Under the pieces are notes generated by a model, which ran no database searches, was not told where the DNA came from, and saw nothing but the letters and a program-made list of their open reading frames with translations. Shown in pieces: positions 1 through 8,435 of a stretch of 41,168 nt of DNA. This stretch comes from Helcococcus kunzii ATCC 51366 (GTDB taxonomy: Bacteria; Bacillota; Clostridia; Tissierellales; Peptoniphilaceae): the NCBI RefSeq assembly GCF_000245755.1, contig NZ_JH601088.1:552814-593981 (forward strand), read 5' to 3'. Numbering within the stretch: the first letter of the stretch is position 1; each line of letters begins with the position of its first letter. Both the position numbers and the translations under genes were made by a program.

Positions 1-38
1 AAAGAGAAAAAAGCAAACAAGGAAACTTGAACCCTAAC

Positions 39-78
39 TTTGTCGCTCAGGCGTTGCGAAGCAACGTCTGAAGACAAA
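39..78. terminator. Terminator-like hairpin at window edge
   Basis: TTTGTC...GCGTTGC, loop GAA, then GCAACGT...GACAAA form an interrupted stem-loop. It probably closes a gene lying left of the window. A 13-bp direct repeat (ATGCACTAATTTT) follows at 89-101 and 114-126. No coding sequence is recognised between 1 and 934. Confidence 0.45.
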
Positions 79-154
79 AGTAGGTCACATGCACTAATTT
101 TTTTCTTCTTTTGATGCACTAATTTTATATATTCTAGCGCCTGAATAGTTTATG

Positions 155-350
155 GACGAGGATATTATTGATTTTTGCAATTATCCTCGTAGATTTTTGA
201 GCATTTATACGATGATAAAATTGATTTTTGCGATTATCCTCGTAGACTTTCGAGCGTTTGTACGATGATAAAATAGAATTTTGCAAATATCCTCGTACCT
301 AAGCCCATTTCTATACGATGATATCTTTTATTTTTATATTTATCCTCGTT
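155..350. repeat. 53-bp tandem hairpin array A (about 4 copies)
   Basis: The arm TACGATGATA (GACGAGGATA in the first copy) starts at 155, 208, 261 and 314. The opposing arm TATCCTCGTA starts at 182, 235, 288 and 341 (last base T in the final copy). Both recur every 53 bp exactly. Within each unit the two arms are inverted repeats of about 10 bp and can form a hairpin with a loop of about 17 nt. There are no unique spacers as in CRISPR. The array lies upstream of the T-box promoter. Three further arrays with the same period occur in the window. Confidence 0.9.
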
Positions 351-604
351 TCCAAATAAATTTAGCGTAAATTATAATAGAAAACTAATTCACTTATTTG
401 TAGATTTCAAAATGTATTTAACATAACAATTAATGTATTTAGTATATAAGAATAATAAATAACAAGATTTATTCCTCCTTATATCTATATAATAAATCCC
501 AACTAAAATATCCCTTTTTCTTTTCCTGACATCGGTGTTGGATAGTGTGTGTTCTTTAAATAAGCTTCATAAATAACTTTATTTTTTATAAAATACAAAA
601 ATAT
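351..604. other. AT-rich intergenic stretch, no gene recognised
   Basis: No supported gene. On the minus strand there is a strong AAGGAGG-like site (forward CCTCCTT near 473-479), but only a few codons follow it before a stop. It may be a relic of a lost gene. The remainder is low complexity. Confidence 0.5.
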
Positions 605-633
605 TTGACATCTCCATCTAATTATATTATTAT
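605..633 (+). promoter_or_regulatory. Promoter of the T-box/M20/metNIQ operon
   Basis: A perfect -35 box TTGACA (605-610) is followed after 17 bp by TATTAT (628-633), a five-of-six match to the -10 consensus. Transcription would start near 640, shortly before the T-box leader. Confidence 0.75.
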
Positions 634-663
634 ATTTCCAACACAGAAAACACATTAAAAACA

Positions 664-907
664 TTGATAAGAAAAGTAGATTTTTGGAGACTGCACAGAG
701 AGACTGCGTTTGGTGAAAGCAGGGGAGTTAAAGATTATCGAAAATGGTCTTTGAGTTGAATTTTCCGATATGTAGGAGATTTCGGGTTCACCCGTTATAG
801 TGATAGAGTATGGAAGTACTTGAAGAGTGATTAATTGTGAGGTTAATCAGAATTAAGGTGGTAACACGGATTTTATATCTCGTCCTTTTATTGGGCGAGA
901 TTTTTTT
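664..907 (+). promoter_or_regulatory. T-box riboswitch leader, probably tRNA-Met
   Basis: The leader has an AGAGAG element (697-702), a distal stem CTGC...GCAG with a GGTGAAA loop (704-722), and the T-box core AAGGTGGTAACACGG (855-869), followed by an intrinsic terminator. In the specifier region, at about 744-749 just before TTTGAG, the candidate codons are ATG (Met), TGG (Trp) and GTC (Val). The TGGT bulge predicts an A discriminator base, which argues against tRNA-Trp. A methionine-type ABC transporter downstream favours ATG. Uncharged tRNA would disrupt the terminator and switch on the operon. Confidence 0.88.
877..907 (+). terminator. T-box attenuator terminator
   Basis: ATCTCGTCC (877-885) pairs with GGGCGAGAT (893-901, one G-T pair) and a T-run follows. 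The T-box core lies just upstream, as expected for transcription attenuation. Confidence 0.85.
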
Positions 908-934
908 ATTTTAAATAAATAATTTGGAGGAGTT

Positions 935-2131
935 ATGACATTTAGAGAGAGAATAGAAAAAATAGTAGATAGTAAATTGTGGAAATACCAAGACATTGCG
1001 TTAAAAATTCATGAAAAGCCAGAGGTTAGTAATTATGAATTTTTTGCTTGTGAGACATTGTCTAAGCAACTAGAAAATGAAGGTTTTGATGTGAAAGTTA
1101 ATGTAGCGGGACATAGAACAGGGTTTGATGCGAGATATAGGTCAAAAAAGAGTGGTCCAGTAATCGTATTTTACGCAGAATATGATGCTTTAGCAGGACT
1201 TGGACATGGTTGTGGACACAATTTATTTGGTGCGACTTCATCACTAGCTGCAGTTGCACTTAAAGAAGTGATTGATGAAGTTGGTGGAGAAATCAGAGTT
1301 TATGGTACCCCTGGTGAAGAAGGTGGAGAGAATGGAAGTGCTAAAGGAAGCTTTGTTGATAACGGATTTTTTGATGATGTAGATTTTTCACTGGGAGTTC
1401 ATCCAGGATGGAAACATACTGCAACATCGTCTTCTTTGGGCGTTGCGCCAGTTGATGTAGAATTTTTTGGAAAACCAGCGCATGCAGCGGCTGCACCAGA
1501 AGAAGGGATAAATGCCTTAGATGCGTTAATTTCAGTATATAACAATGTGAATGCATTGCGTCAACATTTACCATCTGATGTTAGAATACATGGGATTATA
1601 ACTGACGGAGGACTTGCACCTAATATTGTACCCGAATATGCAAAGGCAAAATTTTATTTAAGAGCAGAATTTAAGCCTACATTAGATATGGTTTATGAAA
1701 AATTTGAAAATATAGTAAAAGCAGCTGCACTCGCAACTGGGTGTGAATATAAATTTGGGCTATATCAAAATCGTGTGGATAATAATATTCCTACACCTCT
1801 ATTTGATGAAGTTTATGAGGAAGTTTTAAATTCTTATGGCCAAGAATTTACTCCGATAGATATTTACAAAGCTGTTGCTTCTTCAGATGTGGGAAATATT
1901 AGTCAAGTTGTCCCAGTAATTCAGCCACATATTTGTATTTCTGATGAAAAAATTATTGGACATACAGAAGGATTTAAGCAAGCTGCAAGAAGTGAAAAAG
2001 GGTTAAATTCAATTGGTTTTGGTGCTAAGGTGTTAGCTCAAACTGCATTGAAACTTATTCAAAATCCTGAAAGGCTTGAAGAAATTAAAAAGCAACATAG
2101 AGAGAATGTGTTAAGGCAAGGTGAAAAATGA
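935..2131 (+). CDS. M20 family amidohydrolase (AbgB/HipO-like)
   Basis: A cytosolic metal-dependent hydrolase of 398 residues, normal for the M20 aminoacylase/amidohydrolase group, which removes acyl or aminoacyl groups from amino acids or short peptides. Visible motifs are the acidic YAEYDAL near residue 81, GHGCGHN at 90-96, TPGEEGG near 124-130 (the Glu-Glu pair) and HPG near 156. The ATG lies six bases after GGAGG. Its stop overlaps the metN start (ATGA), so translation is coupled. Being under the same T-box as a methionine-type importer suggests it frees methionine, or a related amino acid, from an imported N-acyl or peptide form. That substrate is inferred. Specificity within M20 cannot be read from sequence alone. 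Confidence 0.85.
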   Translation: MTFRERIEKIVDSKLWKYQDIALKIHEKPEVSNYEFFACETLSKQLENEGFDVKVNVAGHRTGFDARYRSKKSGPVIVFYAEYDALAGLGHGCGHNLFGATSSLAAVALKEVIDEVGGEIRVYGTPGEEGGENGSAKGSFVDNGFFDDVDFSLGVHPGWKHTATSSSLGVAPVDVEFFGKPAHAAAAPEEGINALDALISVYNNVNALRQHLPSDVRIHGIITDGGLAPNIVPEYAKAKFYLRAEFKPTLDMVYEKFENIVKAAALATGCEYKFGLYQNRVDNNIPTPLFDEVYEEVLNSYGQEFTPIDIYKAVASSDVGNISQVVPVIQPHICISDEKIIGHTEGFKQAARSEKGLNSIGFGAKVLAQTALKLIQNPERLEEIKKQHRENVLRQGEK

Positions 2132-3150
2132 TTGAAATAAGAAATGTATCTAAAACTTTTAAGGTAAATAATAAAAATGTTGAAGCAGTAAAAAATGCAA
2201 ACTTAACCATTAATAAAGGTGAGATTTTTGGATTTATTGGCTATAGTGGTGCGGGTAAATCAACAATTGTAAGATGTATAAATCTTTTAGAAAGACCCAC
2301 AGAAGGATCTATATATTATGATGGCAAGGACATTACAAAACTATCAAAAAAAGATTTAAGATTGGTGAGAAAAGAGATTGGAATGATTTTCCAACATTTT
2401 AACCTTTTGAAATCCTTAAATGTGAGGGAGAATATTGCATTTAATTTAAAAAACTCTAATTTATCAAAAGAGGAAATAAATAGTAGAGTAGATGAATTGT
2501 TGCAACTAGTTGGCATTCCGGATAAGGCAAATTCTTATCCAGCTCAATTATCTGGTGGACAGAAACAAAGAGTTGCTATTGCAAGAGCACTTGCCAATAA
2601 CCCGAAAGTTTTATTGTGTGATGAGGCGACATCAGCATTAGATCCGCAAACAACCACTCAAATACTTAAATTACTAAAAGAATTAAATCAAAAATTAGGA
2701 TTAACTATAGTGATTATCACACATGAAATGCATGTAATCAAAAATATTTGCGATAGAGTTGCTGTTATGGAAAATGGAAAAATAGTTGAAATTGGTGAAG
2801 TTTTTGATATCTTTGCGAATGCTAATTCTCCTATTTCACAAGAATTTGTAAACTCAATTTCAAACCAAAATAAAATAATTGATTTAATTAAACAAGATCG
2901 TACTTTATTTGGAGCTGGAATGGATGATGAAATTTTACATTTAGATTTTGTGGGATCAAATACTAAAGATTCAATAATTTCAAATATTTCAAGAAAATTC
3001 AATATTGATTGCAATATAATTTTTGGAGATGTTGATGTGATCAAAAACAAAATATTGGGTAGAATGATAGTTTCTTTGAAAGGAGCAAACATTCAAGAAG
3101 CAAAGACATATCTGACTACACAAGGAATAAAATGGGAGGAAATTAGATGA
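2128..3150 (+). CDS. metN: Methionine-type ABC transporter ATPase MetN
   Basis: ATP-binding subunit of a MetNIQ (MUT family) importer, 340 residues, the usual length. Walker A GYSGAGKS is at 38-45, the Q-loop lies around IFQHFN, the signature LSGGQKQR near 141 and Walker B LLCDEATSALD with its Asp near 165. The C-terminal 75 or so residues resemble the NIL regulatory domain, which in known MetN proteins binds methionine and inhibits transport. It overlaps both neighbours by 4 bp, which shows tight translational coupling. The substrate is probably methionine or a derivative, given the T-box and the MetQ-like lipoprotein, but related systems carry other amino acids or peptides. Confidence 0.92.
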   Translation: MIEIRNVSKTFKVNNKNVEAVKNANLTINKGEIFGFIGYSGAGKSTIVRCINLLERPTEGSIYYDGKDITKLSKKDLRLVRKEIGMIFQHFNLLKSLNVRENIAFNLKNSNLSKEEINSRVDELLQLVGIPDKANSYPAQLSGGQKQRVAIARALANNPKVLLCDEATSALDPQTTTQILKLLKELNQKLGLTIVIITHEMHVIKNICDRVAVMENGKIVEIGEVFDIFANANSPISQEFVNSISNQNKIIDLIKQDRTLFGAGMDDEILHLDFVGSNTKDSIISNISRKFNIDCNIIFGDVDVIKNKILGRMIVSLKGANIQEAKTYLTTQGIKWEEIR

Positions 3151-3830
3151 TTGAGACACTAAATAGATTCATTCCAAATTTAATAAAATATTCAGATGAA
3201 TTTGTACAAAGCCTTATTGAAACGCTTTATATGCTATTTGTTTCAGGAATATTTGTCATAATAATCGGCTTATTAATAGGAATAGTGATGACTGTAACAA
3301 AAGAAAATAATATATTAGAAAATAAATTTATTTATAGGATTTTTGATACTATAATAAATATTTTTCGTTCCATTCCATTTGTAATTCTACTTACTGCCTT
3401 AATACCAGTAACTCAAAAAATTATGGGGACATTTATAGGGGTGAAAGGTTCAATTTTCCCGCTAATAGTTGGCGCGATTCCATTTTTTGTTAGACAGGTT
3501 GAACAGGCTCTGGCTGATGTAGATAAAGGTGTAATCGAAGCGGCAGAATCAATGGGACTATCATCATTACAAATAATATTTAGAGTTTATTTAAGAGAGA
3601 GCATTCCTCAATTAATAAGAGCAATTACTATAACAACAATAAGTCTTTTAGGTTTGACATCAATGGGTGGAGCCGTTGGTGGAGGAGGGATAGGTGCTTA
3701 TGTTATTAGATATGGGCACAATAGAAGCTTCCATGATATAACCTATGTTTCAGTAATTGTAATCATAATTTTTGTAAGCATAATACAAAGTTTAGGTAAC
3801 TATTTATCAAAAAAAACAAATCACGCATAA
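3147..3830 (+). CDS. metI: Methionine-type ABC transporter permease MetI
   Basis: Integral membrane permease of 227 residues with about five hydrophobic spans, typical for MetI. The cytoplasmic coupling segment EAAESMGLSSLQIIFRVYLRE (about 131-151), with the EAA motif that contacts MetN, is clear. The glycine-rich stretch SMGGAVGGGGIGAY near 172-185 is also characteristic. It overlaps metN by 4 bp and is followed after 10 bp by the binding-protein gene, whose ribosome binding site is AAGGAG. Confidence 0.92.
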   Translation: MIETLNRFIPNLIKYSDEFVQSLIETLYMLFVSGIFVIIIGLLIGIVMTVTKENNILENKFIYRIFDTIINIFRSIPFVILLTALIPVTQKIMGTFIGVKGSIFPLIVGAIPFFVRQVEQALADVDKGVIEAAESMGLSSLQIIFRVYLRESIPQLIRAITITTISLLGLTSMGGAVGGGGIGAYVIRYGHNRSFHDITYVSVIVIIIFVSIIQSLGNYLSKKTNHA

Positions 3831-3840
3831 GGAGAAATAT

Positions 3841-4659
3841 ATGAAAAAATTATTATCAGTAGTATTAGCATTAGTTTTAACATTTAGTTTAGTTGCTTGT
3901 GGAAACAACAATTCAACAGACGATAAGAAAAATATTAAACTAGGTATAGTTGGCACAGATAGTCTAGTGTGGAAAAAGGTAGCAGAAAAAGTGAAAGACA
4001 AAGGAATAAATCTAGAGATAGTTTATTTTGATTCCTATCCATTACCAAATGCTGCCTTAAACTCAAAAGAAATAGATTTGAATGCATTTCAACATCACAG
4101 TTATTTAAATAAAGAAGTGGAACAATTTGGTTATGAAATAGAATCAGTAGCAGACACTGTATTTGCACCACTAGGAATATATTCATCAAAAATACAAAAA
4201 ATTTCACAATTAAGTGAGGGACAAAAAGTAGCCATTCCTGATGATGTATCAAATGGTGGAAGAGCCTTAAAATTATTAGAAAAAGCAGGACTAATAAAAG
4301 TTAATCCAAAAGCAGGATTGTTCCCAACATTAAAAGATGTCCAAGAAAATCCTAAAAATCTAAAATTTATTGAATTGAGTGCGGCAAACATTCCTACAAC
4401 ATTAACTGAAAATGAAATAGCAGTGATAAATTCAGGAATCGCAACAGACAACGGCTTCACACCAACAAAAGATGCGCTAGTTTTAGAAGAAGCAATCGAA
4501 GGTGAAAATCCATACATCAATTTAATCGCGGCGAGAAAATCAGATAAAGATGCTGAATGGCTTAAAACAATACTTGAAGCATATCATACAAAAGAAGTTT
4601 ATGACTTAATCATTGAAGACTCAAAAGGTGGCTCAATACCTGTATGGGAAGCAAAGTAA
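3841..4659 (+). CDS. metQ: MetQ/NlpA-family substrate-binding lipoprotein
   Basis: Extracellular binding lipoprotein of 272 residues for the MetNI permease. It has a charged N-terminus (MKKLL), a hydrophobic core and the lipobox LVAC with Cys20 as the lipidated residue. The NlpA/MetQ fold is recognisable from KLGIVGTDSLVWKK, DLNAFQHHSYL and APLGIYSSK. ALNSKEIDLNAFQH corresponds to the region where family members contact the ligand backbone. It is the last gene of the T-box operon and is followed by a strong bidirectional terminator shared with the convergent isomerase gene. Confidence 0.92.
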   Translation: MKKLLSVVLALVLTFSLVACGNNNSTDDKKNIKLGIVGTDSLVWKKVAEKVKDKGINLEIVYFDSYPLPNAALNSKEIDLNAFQHHSYLNKEVEQFGYEIESVADTVFAPLGIYSSKIQKISQLSEGQKVAIPDDVSNGGRALKLLEKAGLIKVNPKAGLFPTLKDVQENPKNLKFIELSAANIPTTLTENEIAVINSGIATDNGFTPTKDALVLEEAIEGENPYINLIAARKSDKDAEWLKTILEAYHTKEVYDLIIEDSKGGSIPVWEAK

Positions 4660-4668
4660 ATAAAACAA

Positions 4669-4722
4669 AGTGCTGCTGCAAAACGACTATTAGAACGTTT
4701 TGCAGCAGCACTTTTCTATTTT
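4669..4722. terminator. Bidirectional terminator between metQ and rpiB-like gene
   Basis: AGTGCTGCTGCAAAACG (4669-4685) pairs perfectly with CGTTTTGCAGCAGCACT (4696-4712). T-rich sequence follows on the plus strand and A-rich sequence precedes it, so it can serve both converging genes. The core GCAAAACG/CGTTTTGC recurs in the terminator at 12399-12440. Confidence 0.9.
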
Positions 4723-5282
4723 TTAACTAAATATTCGTAATCATCTAATGTTTTTGGATTTATAACTTTAAAATCATTATCTTTATATTGATTATAATCA
4801 AATTCATTAATTTCATCTAATGCTAATTTATGAAAAGCATTAAAATATGGCCATTCATAATCCCCACCACAAAAAGTAGAATTTAGATAAGCTTCAGCTA
4901 TTTCTATACCTAATTGTGGAGCTGTATAAAATCCTCCCATAGAAAGCATATTTACATCATTACCTTCAATTGCTCTAATTGCGGCAGAAACGTTATCGAC
5001 ATTCCCGGTTCTAACTCCTGGGCATTTACTGGCTGCAATTTGTATTCCCATTCCTGTACCACAAAAAATAAGAGCCCTTTCGAATTCACCTTCACTTATT
5101 AGTGAACCTGCTTTAAAACCAATTCTGTGGAATATTTCTCTTGGTTGTTCATTTTTATCTCTAATACCAACATCTGTAATTTTCCAGCCTTTATTTTTTA
5201 AATGTGCAACAATAGCCTCTTTAAGATCAAATCCTGAAAAATCAGCTGCAACAAGTAATTCTTTATCTTTTATTGTTTTCAT
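4716..5282 (-). CDS. RpiB/LacAB-family sugar-phosphate isomerase
   Basis: Aldose-ketose phosphate isomerase of the RpiB/LacA/LacB fold, 188 residues. This is longer than the roughly 145-150 of ordinary RpiB and fits the extended subgroup. Asp14 in AADFSG lies in the phosphate-binding loop and Cys74 in FCGTGMG matches the catalytic Cys of RpiB. NVDNVSAAIRAIEGNDVNML matches the second half of the site. It follows the DeoR-type regulator by 14 bp on the same strand and lies divergent to the aldolase/kinase/isomerase operon, so it probably works on a sugar phosphate of the same pathway. The exact substrate (ribose-5-P, tetrulose-P or other) cannot be read. Its own AAGGAGAAAAT ribosome site is good. 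Confidence 0.85.
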   Translation of the reverse strand: MKTIKDKELLVAADFSGFDLKEAIVAHLKNKGWKITDVGIRDKNEQPREIFHRIGFKAGSLISEGEFERALIFCGTGMGIQIAASKCPGVRTGNVDNVSAAIRAIEGNDVNMLSMGGFYTAPQLGIEIAEAYLNSTFCGGDYEWPYFNAFHKLALDEINEFDYNQYKDNDFKVINPKTLDDYEYLVKK

Positions 5283-5295
5283 TATTTTCTCCTTA

Positions 5296-6051
5296 TTAAA
5301 ATTCTATATCAATATTTAATTTTTCTAAGTGATTTTTCCATTTAGAAATTGGACATTTATCAGTAATAATATGGTCAATTTCTTTTAAATTTCTTATTTT
5401 GTACATGGATGTAATATTGAATTTTGTATGATCTGCAACTAAAAAAAGTTTAGAAGCTTGAGAAAGAATTTTACTCCTTAAATCAGCCTGTTCAATATTA
5501 GCATCTGTAATTGCATCAAAGTTTATTCCTCTACAAGAGATAAACGCTTTATCAAAATATAATCTATCTGCTTGTTCAATTGTTGTATTGCCAATAAATG
5601 AATTTGTTAAAACATCGAATTTACCTCCTAACATAATTAATTTTTTAAAATTTAATGATGAAGCGTAATTTAGTATTGCTAATGAATTGGATACAATTGT
5701 AATGTTTGAATCAACTGGAATAAACGTTACTATGTGATAAGCTGTTGTACTCGCATCTAAAAATACTACATCATCATTATTTATATATTTCACACATATT
5801 TTTGCCATGCTATCCTTATTCTCTTTAAATATATCTTTTCGAATTTCGATAGGTACTTCATTTTTTCGATTCGATATTAATTTAGCACCGCCATGTGTTC
5901 TAATAACCTTATTTTCTTTTTCGAGTAGGTTTAAATCTCTTCTTATCGTTTCATCTGTTACATTAAAGATTTCACTCAAATCTAAAACATTTACTTCTAA
6001 ATGTGTTGATATTAATTCCATAATTTTTTCCTGTCTATCTTTGGGTGTCAT
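5296..6051 (-). CDS. DeoR-family transcriptional regulator
   Basis: Sugar-operon regulator, 251 residues from the chosen start. The frame is open further upstream, but the Met at 6051 is preceded by AAGGAGAC at good spacing and gives the family-typical beginning MTPKDRQEKIMELI. The N-terminal winged helix is at about 6-56, with the recognition helix around TDETIRRDLNLLE, followed by the conserved RTHGGA. The remaining C-terminal part is a DeoRC sugar-phosphate sensor, with VVFLDASTTA and LFLVADHTKF motifs. It is divergent to the carrier/aldolase operon. The intergenic region holds two dyads with the same ATCAACAT half-site, likely its operators. The inducer is probably a phosphorylated pathway intermediate. 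Confidence 0.9.
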   Translation of the reverse strand: MTPKDRQEKIMELISTHLEVNVLDLSEIFNVTDETIRRDLNLLEKENKVIRTHGGAKLISNRKNEVPIEIRKDIFKENKDSMAKICVKYINNDDVVFLDASTTAYHIVTFIPVDSNITIVSNSLAILNYASSLNFKKLIMLGGKFDVLTNSFIGNTTIEQADRLYFDKAFISCRGINFDAITDANIEQADLRSKILSQASKLFLVADHTKFNITSMYKIRNLKEIDHIITDKCPISKWKNHLEKLNIDIEF

Positions 6052-6121
6052 TTTGTCTCCTTTATTAAAAAAAATTAACAATATATATTAACAAACAATT
6101 TCATATATTTTTTTCTCAAAT

Positions 6122-6148
6122 TTAATCAACATTTATTATGTTGATTAA
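6122..6148. promoter_or_regulatory. Perfect 11-bp dyad, probable DeoR-type operator 1
   Basis: TTAATCAACAT (6122-6132), five bases, then ATGTTGATTAA (6138-6148). It lies upstream of the regulator gene, where it could mediate autoregulation. The half-site ATCAACAT is shared with the dyad at 6262-6296, and a single related half (ATTCAACAT) occurs at about 6221-6229. Confidence 0.65.
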
Positions 6149-6261
6149 CAAATAATTAATATAATGATTAAAGCTTAATTTTTGTTATATTTAGATAATT
6201 ATAAATTCGTTACTTAGTAAATTCAACATACAACAATGCGATAATTTATTGATTATTTTTA

Positions 6262-6299
6262 ATATCAACATTGAAAACGAAATCATATGTTGATATATT
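6262..6299 (+). promoter_or_regulatory. Promoter of carrier operon overlapped by operator 2
   Basis: TTGAAA (6271-6276), 17 bp, TATATT (6294-6299) form a plausible promoter. ATATCAACAT (6262-6271) and ATGTTGATAT (6287-6296) form a dyad that covers the -35 and -10 boxes, the placement expected for a repressor. The half-sites match the dyad at 6122-6148. Confidence 0.6.
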
Positions 6300-6346
6300 T
6301 ATTATAACAATTAATACAAAATTGTAAAATTTTTCAGGAGGAAAAA

Positions 6347-7759
6347 ATGAAAAAAAAGAGTGTAGAAAAAAATAAATGGTGGAAAAAACTTCCTCATACA
6401 TATGTAATTTTATTTGCAATGATTGTACTATCTGCGATACTAACTTGGATATTGCCTGCTGGACAATTCGCAAGAGAAACTGTAGAAGGTTTGTCAAAAC
6501 CGGTAGTTGTACCTGGTTCTTATGAGTCCTTACCACAAAGTGGAGTAGGACCTTGGGGAATATTTAAATCAATTCCTGTTGGTATGGTTGGTGCAAGTTC
6601 AATTATTTTCTTAATAATGATTTCAAGTGCAACATTTGGGATAATAAATCATACCGGTGCTCTTGAGTCTGGAATGGGTGTTTTATTATATAAAGTTGAT
6701 AAAGCCGGCATTTCAAAAACAGCTGTTATTTGGGTTGTAACTTTTTTATTCTCAGCTTTAGGTATTATTGTTGGACCAGAAATACAAATACCGTTCACAA
6801 TAATAGGAATTAATATAGCTTTAGGATTAGGATTTGATCCAATTGTAGGATTAGGAATGATAATGGGTGGTGGTTATGCAGGTTGGAATTTTAGTCCAAT
6901 AAATGCATCTATTGTAGGAACAGCACATTCAATTACTGGATTGCCAGTTTTTTCAGGAATGGAATATAGATTTTTAACAGTATTTATTGCAACTGCAATT
7001 GTAGCAACAATCGTATCATTATATGCTAAAAGAATCTCTAAAGATCCTAAAAAGTCATTAGTATATGGTATGTCAACAGAAGGATTAGGAATGTCAAAAG
7101 ACTTAAGTGAATATAAGCTTGAAGGCAAACATAAACTAGTTCTTTTAGTTTTAGTGGGAATATTTGCAGCAATAGTTTATGGTTCAAGTAAATTAGGATG
7201 GTATTTAGATGAAATGTCAGCTGTATTCTTAATAGGTGGATTAGTAGCTGGATTTGTTTATGGATTTAATGTTGATCAAATAATTGATTTATTTATTAAA
7301 GGTGTAAGTTCAGCTGCAAGTATTGCATTAATTTTAGGTATTGCTAGGGGGATTCAAGTTGTTTTAGAAAGTGGAATGATTATGGATACAATAATTAATA
7401 CATTATCATCTCCATTACAAAATACAAGCCCAACAATAGGTGCAATATTAATGTCAATAATTACTGCAATTGTTCATTTCTTTATACCTTCTGGTAGTGG
7501 TTTGGCTGTTGCATTAATGCCAGTATTATCTCCACTTGGAACTATATTGAATATATCTCAACAAACTGTTGTATTAGCTTTCCAATTTGGCGCAACTATA
7601 CCAAACTTTATTTTCCCTACAGTTGGAGCTACAATGGCAATGCTAGGTATAGCAAGAGTTCCTCTAGGTAGATGGATGAAAATTGCGTTAAAATTAACAG
7701 CTGCTATGTTTGTTATGGCATGGATATTAATTGCAGTAGCGGTAATGATAGGATATTAG
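6347..7759 (+). CDS. YfcC-family membrane carrier
   Basis: Polytopic transporter of 470 residues with roughly 11-12 hydrophobic segments, a basic cytoplasmic N-terminus and the family-like opening LPHTYVILFAM...WILPAGQF. The YfcC/AbgT-like ion-transporter group contains arginine/ornithine and dicarboxylate-type carriers, but many members have no known substrate. It is first in an operon of sugar-phosphate genes and is repressed from the same divergent region. The inference is uptake of the pathway substrate (5-methylthioribose, 5-deoxyribose or a related compound) or export of an end product. A GGAGGAAAAA ribosome site lies directly in front. Confidence 0.8.
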   Translation: MKKKSVEKNKWWKKLPHTYVILFAMIVLSAILTWILPAGQFARETVEGLSKPVVVPGSYESLPQSGVGPWGIFKSIPVGMVGASSIIFLIMISSATFGIINHTGALESGMGVLLYKVDKAGISKTAVIWVVTFLFSALGIIVGPEIQIPFTIIGINIALGLGFDPIVGLGMIMGGGYAGWNFSPINASIVGTAHSITGLPVFSGMEYRFLTVFIATAIVATIVSLYAKRISKDPKKSLVYGMSTEGLGMSKDLSEYKLEGKHKLVLLVLVGIFAAIVYGSSKLGWYLDEMSAVFLIGGLVAGFVYGFNVDQIIDLFIKGVSSAASIALILGIARGIQVVLESGMIMDTIINTLSSPLQNTSPTIGAILMSIITAIVHFFIPSGSGLAVALMPVLSPLGTILNISQQTVVLAFQFGATIPNFIFPTVGATMAMLGIARVPLGRWMKIALKLTAAMFVMAWILIAVAVMIGY

Positions 7760-7779
7760 AAAAATTGGAGAGATGAAAT

Positions 7780-8415
7780 ATGAAGAAACAATTAAAAGAA
7801 AATGTATGTGAAATTGCAAAAAAATCATATATAAACAAATTAGTTGCGGGAACAAGTGGAAATGTTAGTTACTACGATAGAGAAAAAAATAGAATGTTTA
7901 TAACCCCAAGTAACGTGGATTATGAACTAATGAAACCGGAAGATATAGTAATATTAGATTTAGATGGAAATATTATTGAATCTGAATCTAATTTTAAACC
8001 TTCTTCAGAATGGAGAATGCATGCTGAAATCTATAAAAATAAAGAAGATATTAATTCTATAATTCACACTCATTCACCTAAAGCTACAAGTTTTGCTGTT
8101 GTTCATAAAGACATTCCTATAATTCTTGTTGAAATGATTCCTTTTATTGGAGGGGATATAAAAAGGGCGAAATTTTCTTTGCCAGGAACAGCAGAATTAG
8201 GAATAACAGCAGCAAAAGCTTTAGAGGATAGAAATGTTTGTTTATTAGAAAATCATGGTGTTGTAGCTGTTGGAAATAGTTTAGAGCAAGCATATATCAG
8301 AGCAGTTTATGCTGAAGATGCTGCTATCATTTATTTTAATGCATTACAAGTAGGAGAACCCGTTTTATTATCCGAAGAAACAAACAAAATTCTTTATGAA
8401 AAATATAAAAAATAG
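7780..8415 (+). CDS. Class II aldolase (FucA/DrdA/Ald2-like)
   Basis: Zinc-dependent class II aldolase/adducin-fold enzyme of 211 residues, the size of L-fuculose-1-phosphate aldolase. The metal site is visible: Glu77 in SSEWRMH, His96 and His98 in HTHS, and His159 in ENHG. Members cleave ketose-1-phosphates to DHAP plus an aldehyde. With MtnK- and MtnA-like genes in the same operon, the expected reaction is 5-methylthioribulose-1-P to DHAP plus methylthioacetaldehyde, or 5-deoxyribulose-1-P to DHAP plus acetaldehyde. The following alcohol dehydrogenase would reduce the aldehyde. MtnB dehydratase shares this fold, but the downstream oxygen-dependent salvage genes (mtnD etc.) are not present here, so aldolase is the better call. 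Confidence 0.83.
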   Translation: MKKQLKENVCEIAKKSYINKLVAGTSGNVSYYDREKNRMFITPSNVDYELMKPEDIVILDLDGNIIESESNFKPSSEWRMHAEIYKNKEDINSIIHTHSPKATSFAVVHKDIPIILVEMIPFIGGDIKRAKFSLPGTAELGITAAKALEDRNVCLLENHGVVAVGNSLEQAYIRAVYAEDAAIIYFNALQVGEPVLLSEETNKILYEKYKK

Positions 8416-8435
8416 GATAAAAAGGTAGGTGAAAT

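Noticed and set aside
470..480. Minus-strand gene behind a strong AAGGAGG site
   Set aside because: Only a few codons follow before a stop and no coding signal is seen; at best a relic.
744..749. Tryptophan-specific T-box (TGG codon)
   Set aside because: The T-box bulge TGGT predicts an A discriminator, whereas bacterial tRNA-Trp usually has G; the genes controlled are not tryptophan genes.
2688..3092. Minus-strand open frame of 134 codons inside metN
   Set aside because: It is a shadow of the well-supported metN frame with no ribosome site or recognisable motif; the same holds for other antisense frames within genes.
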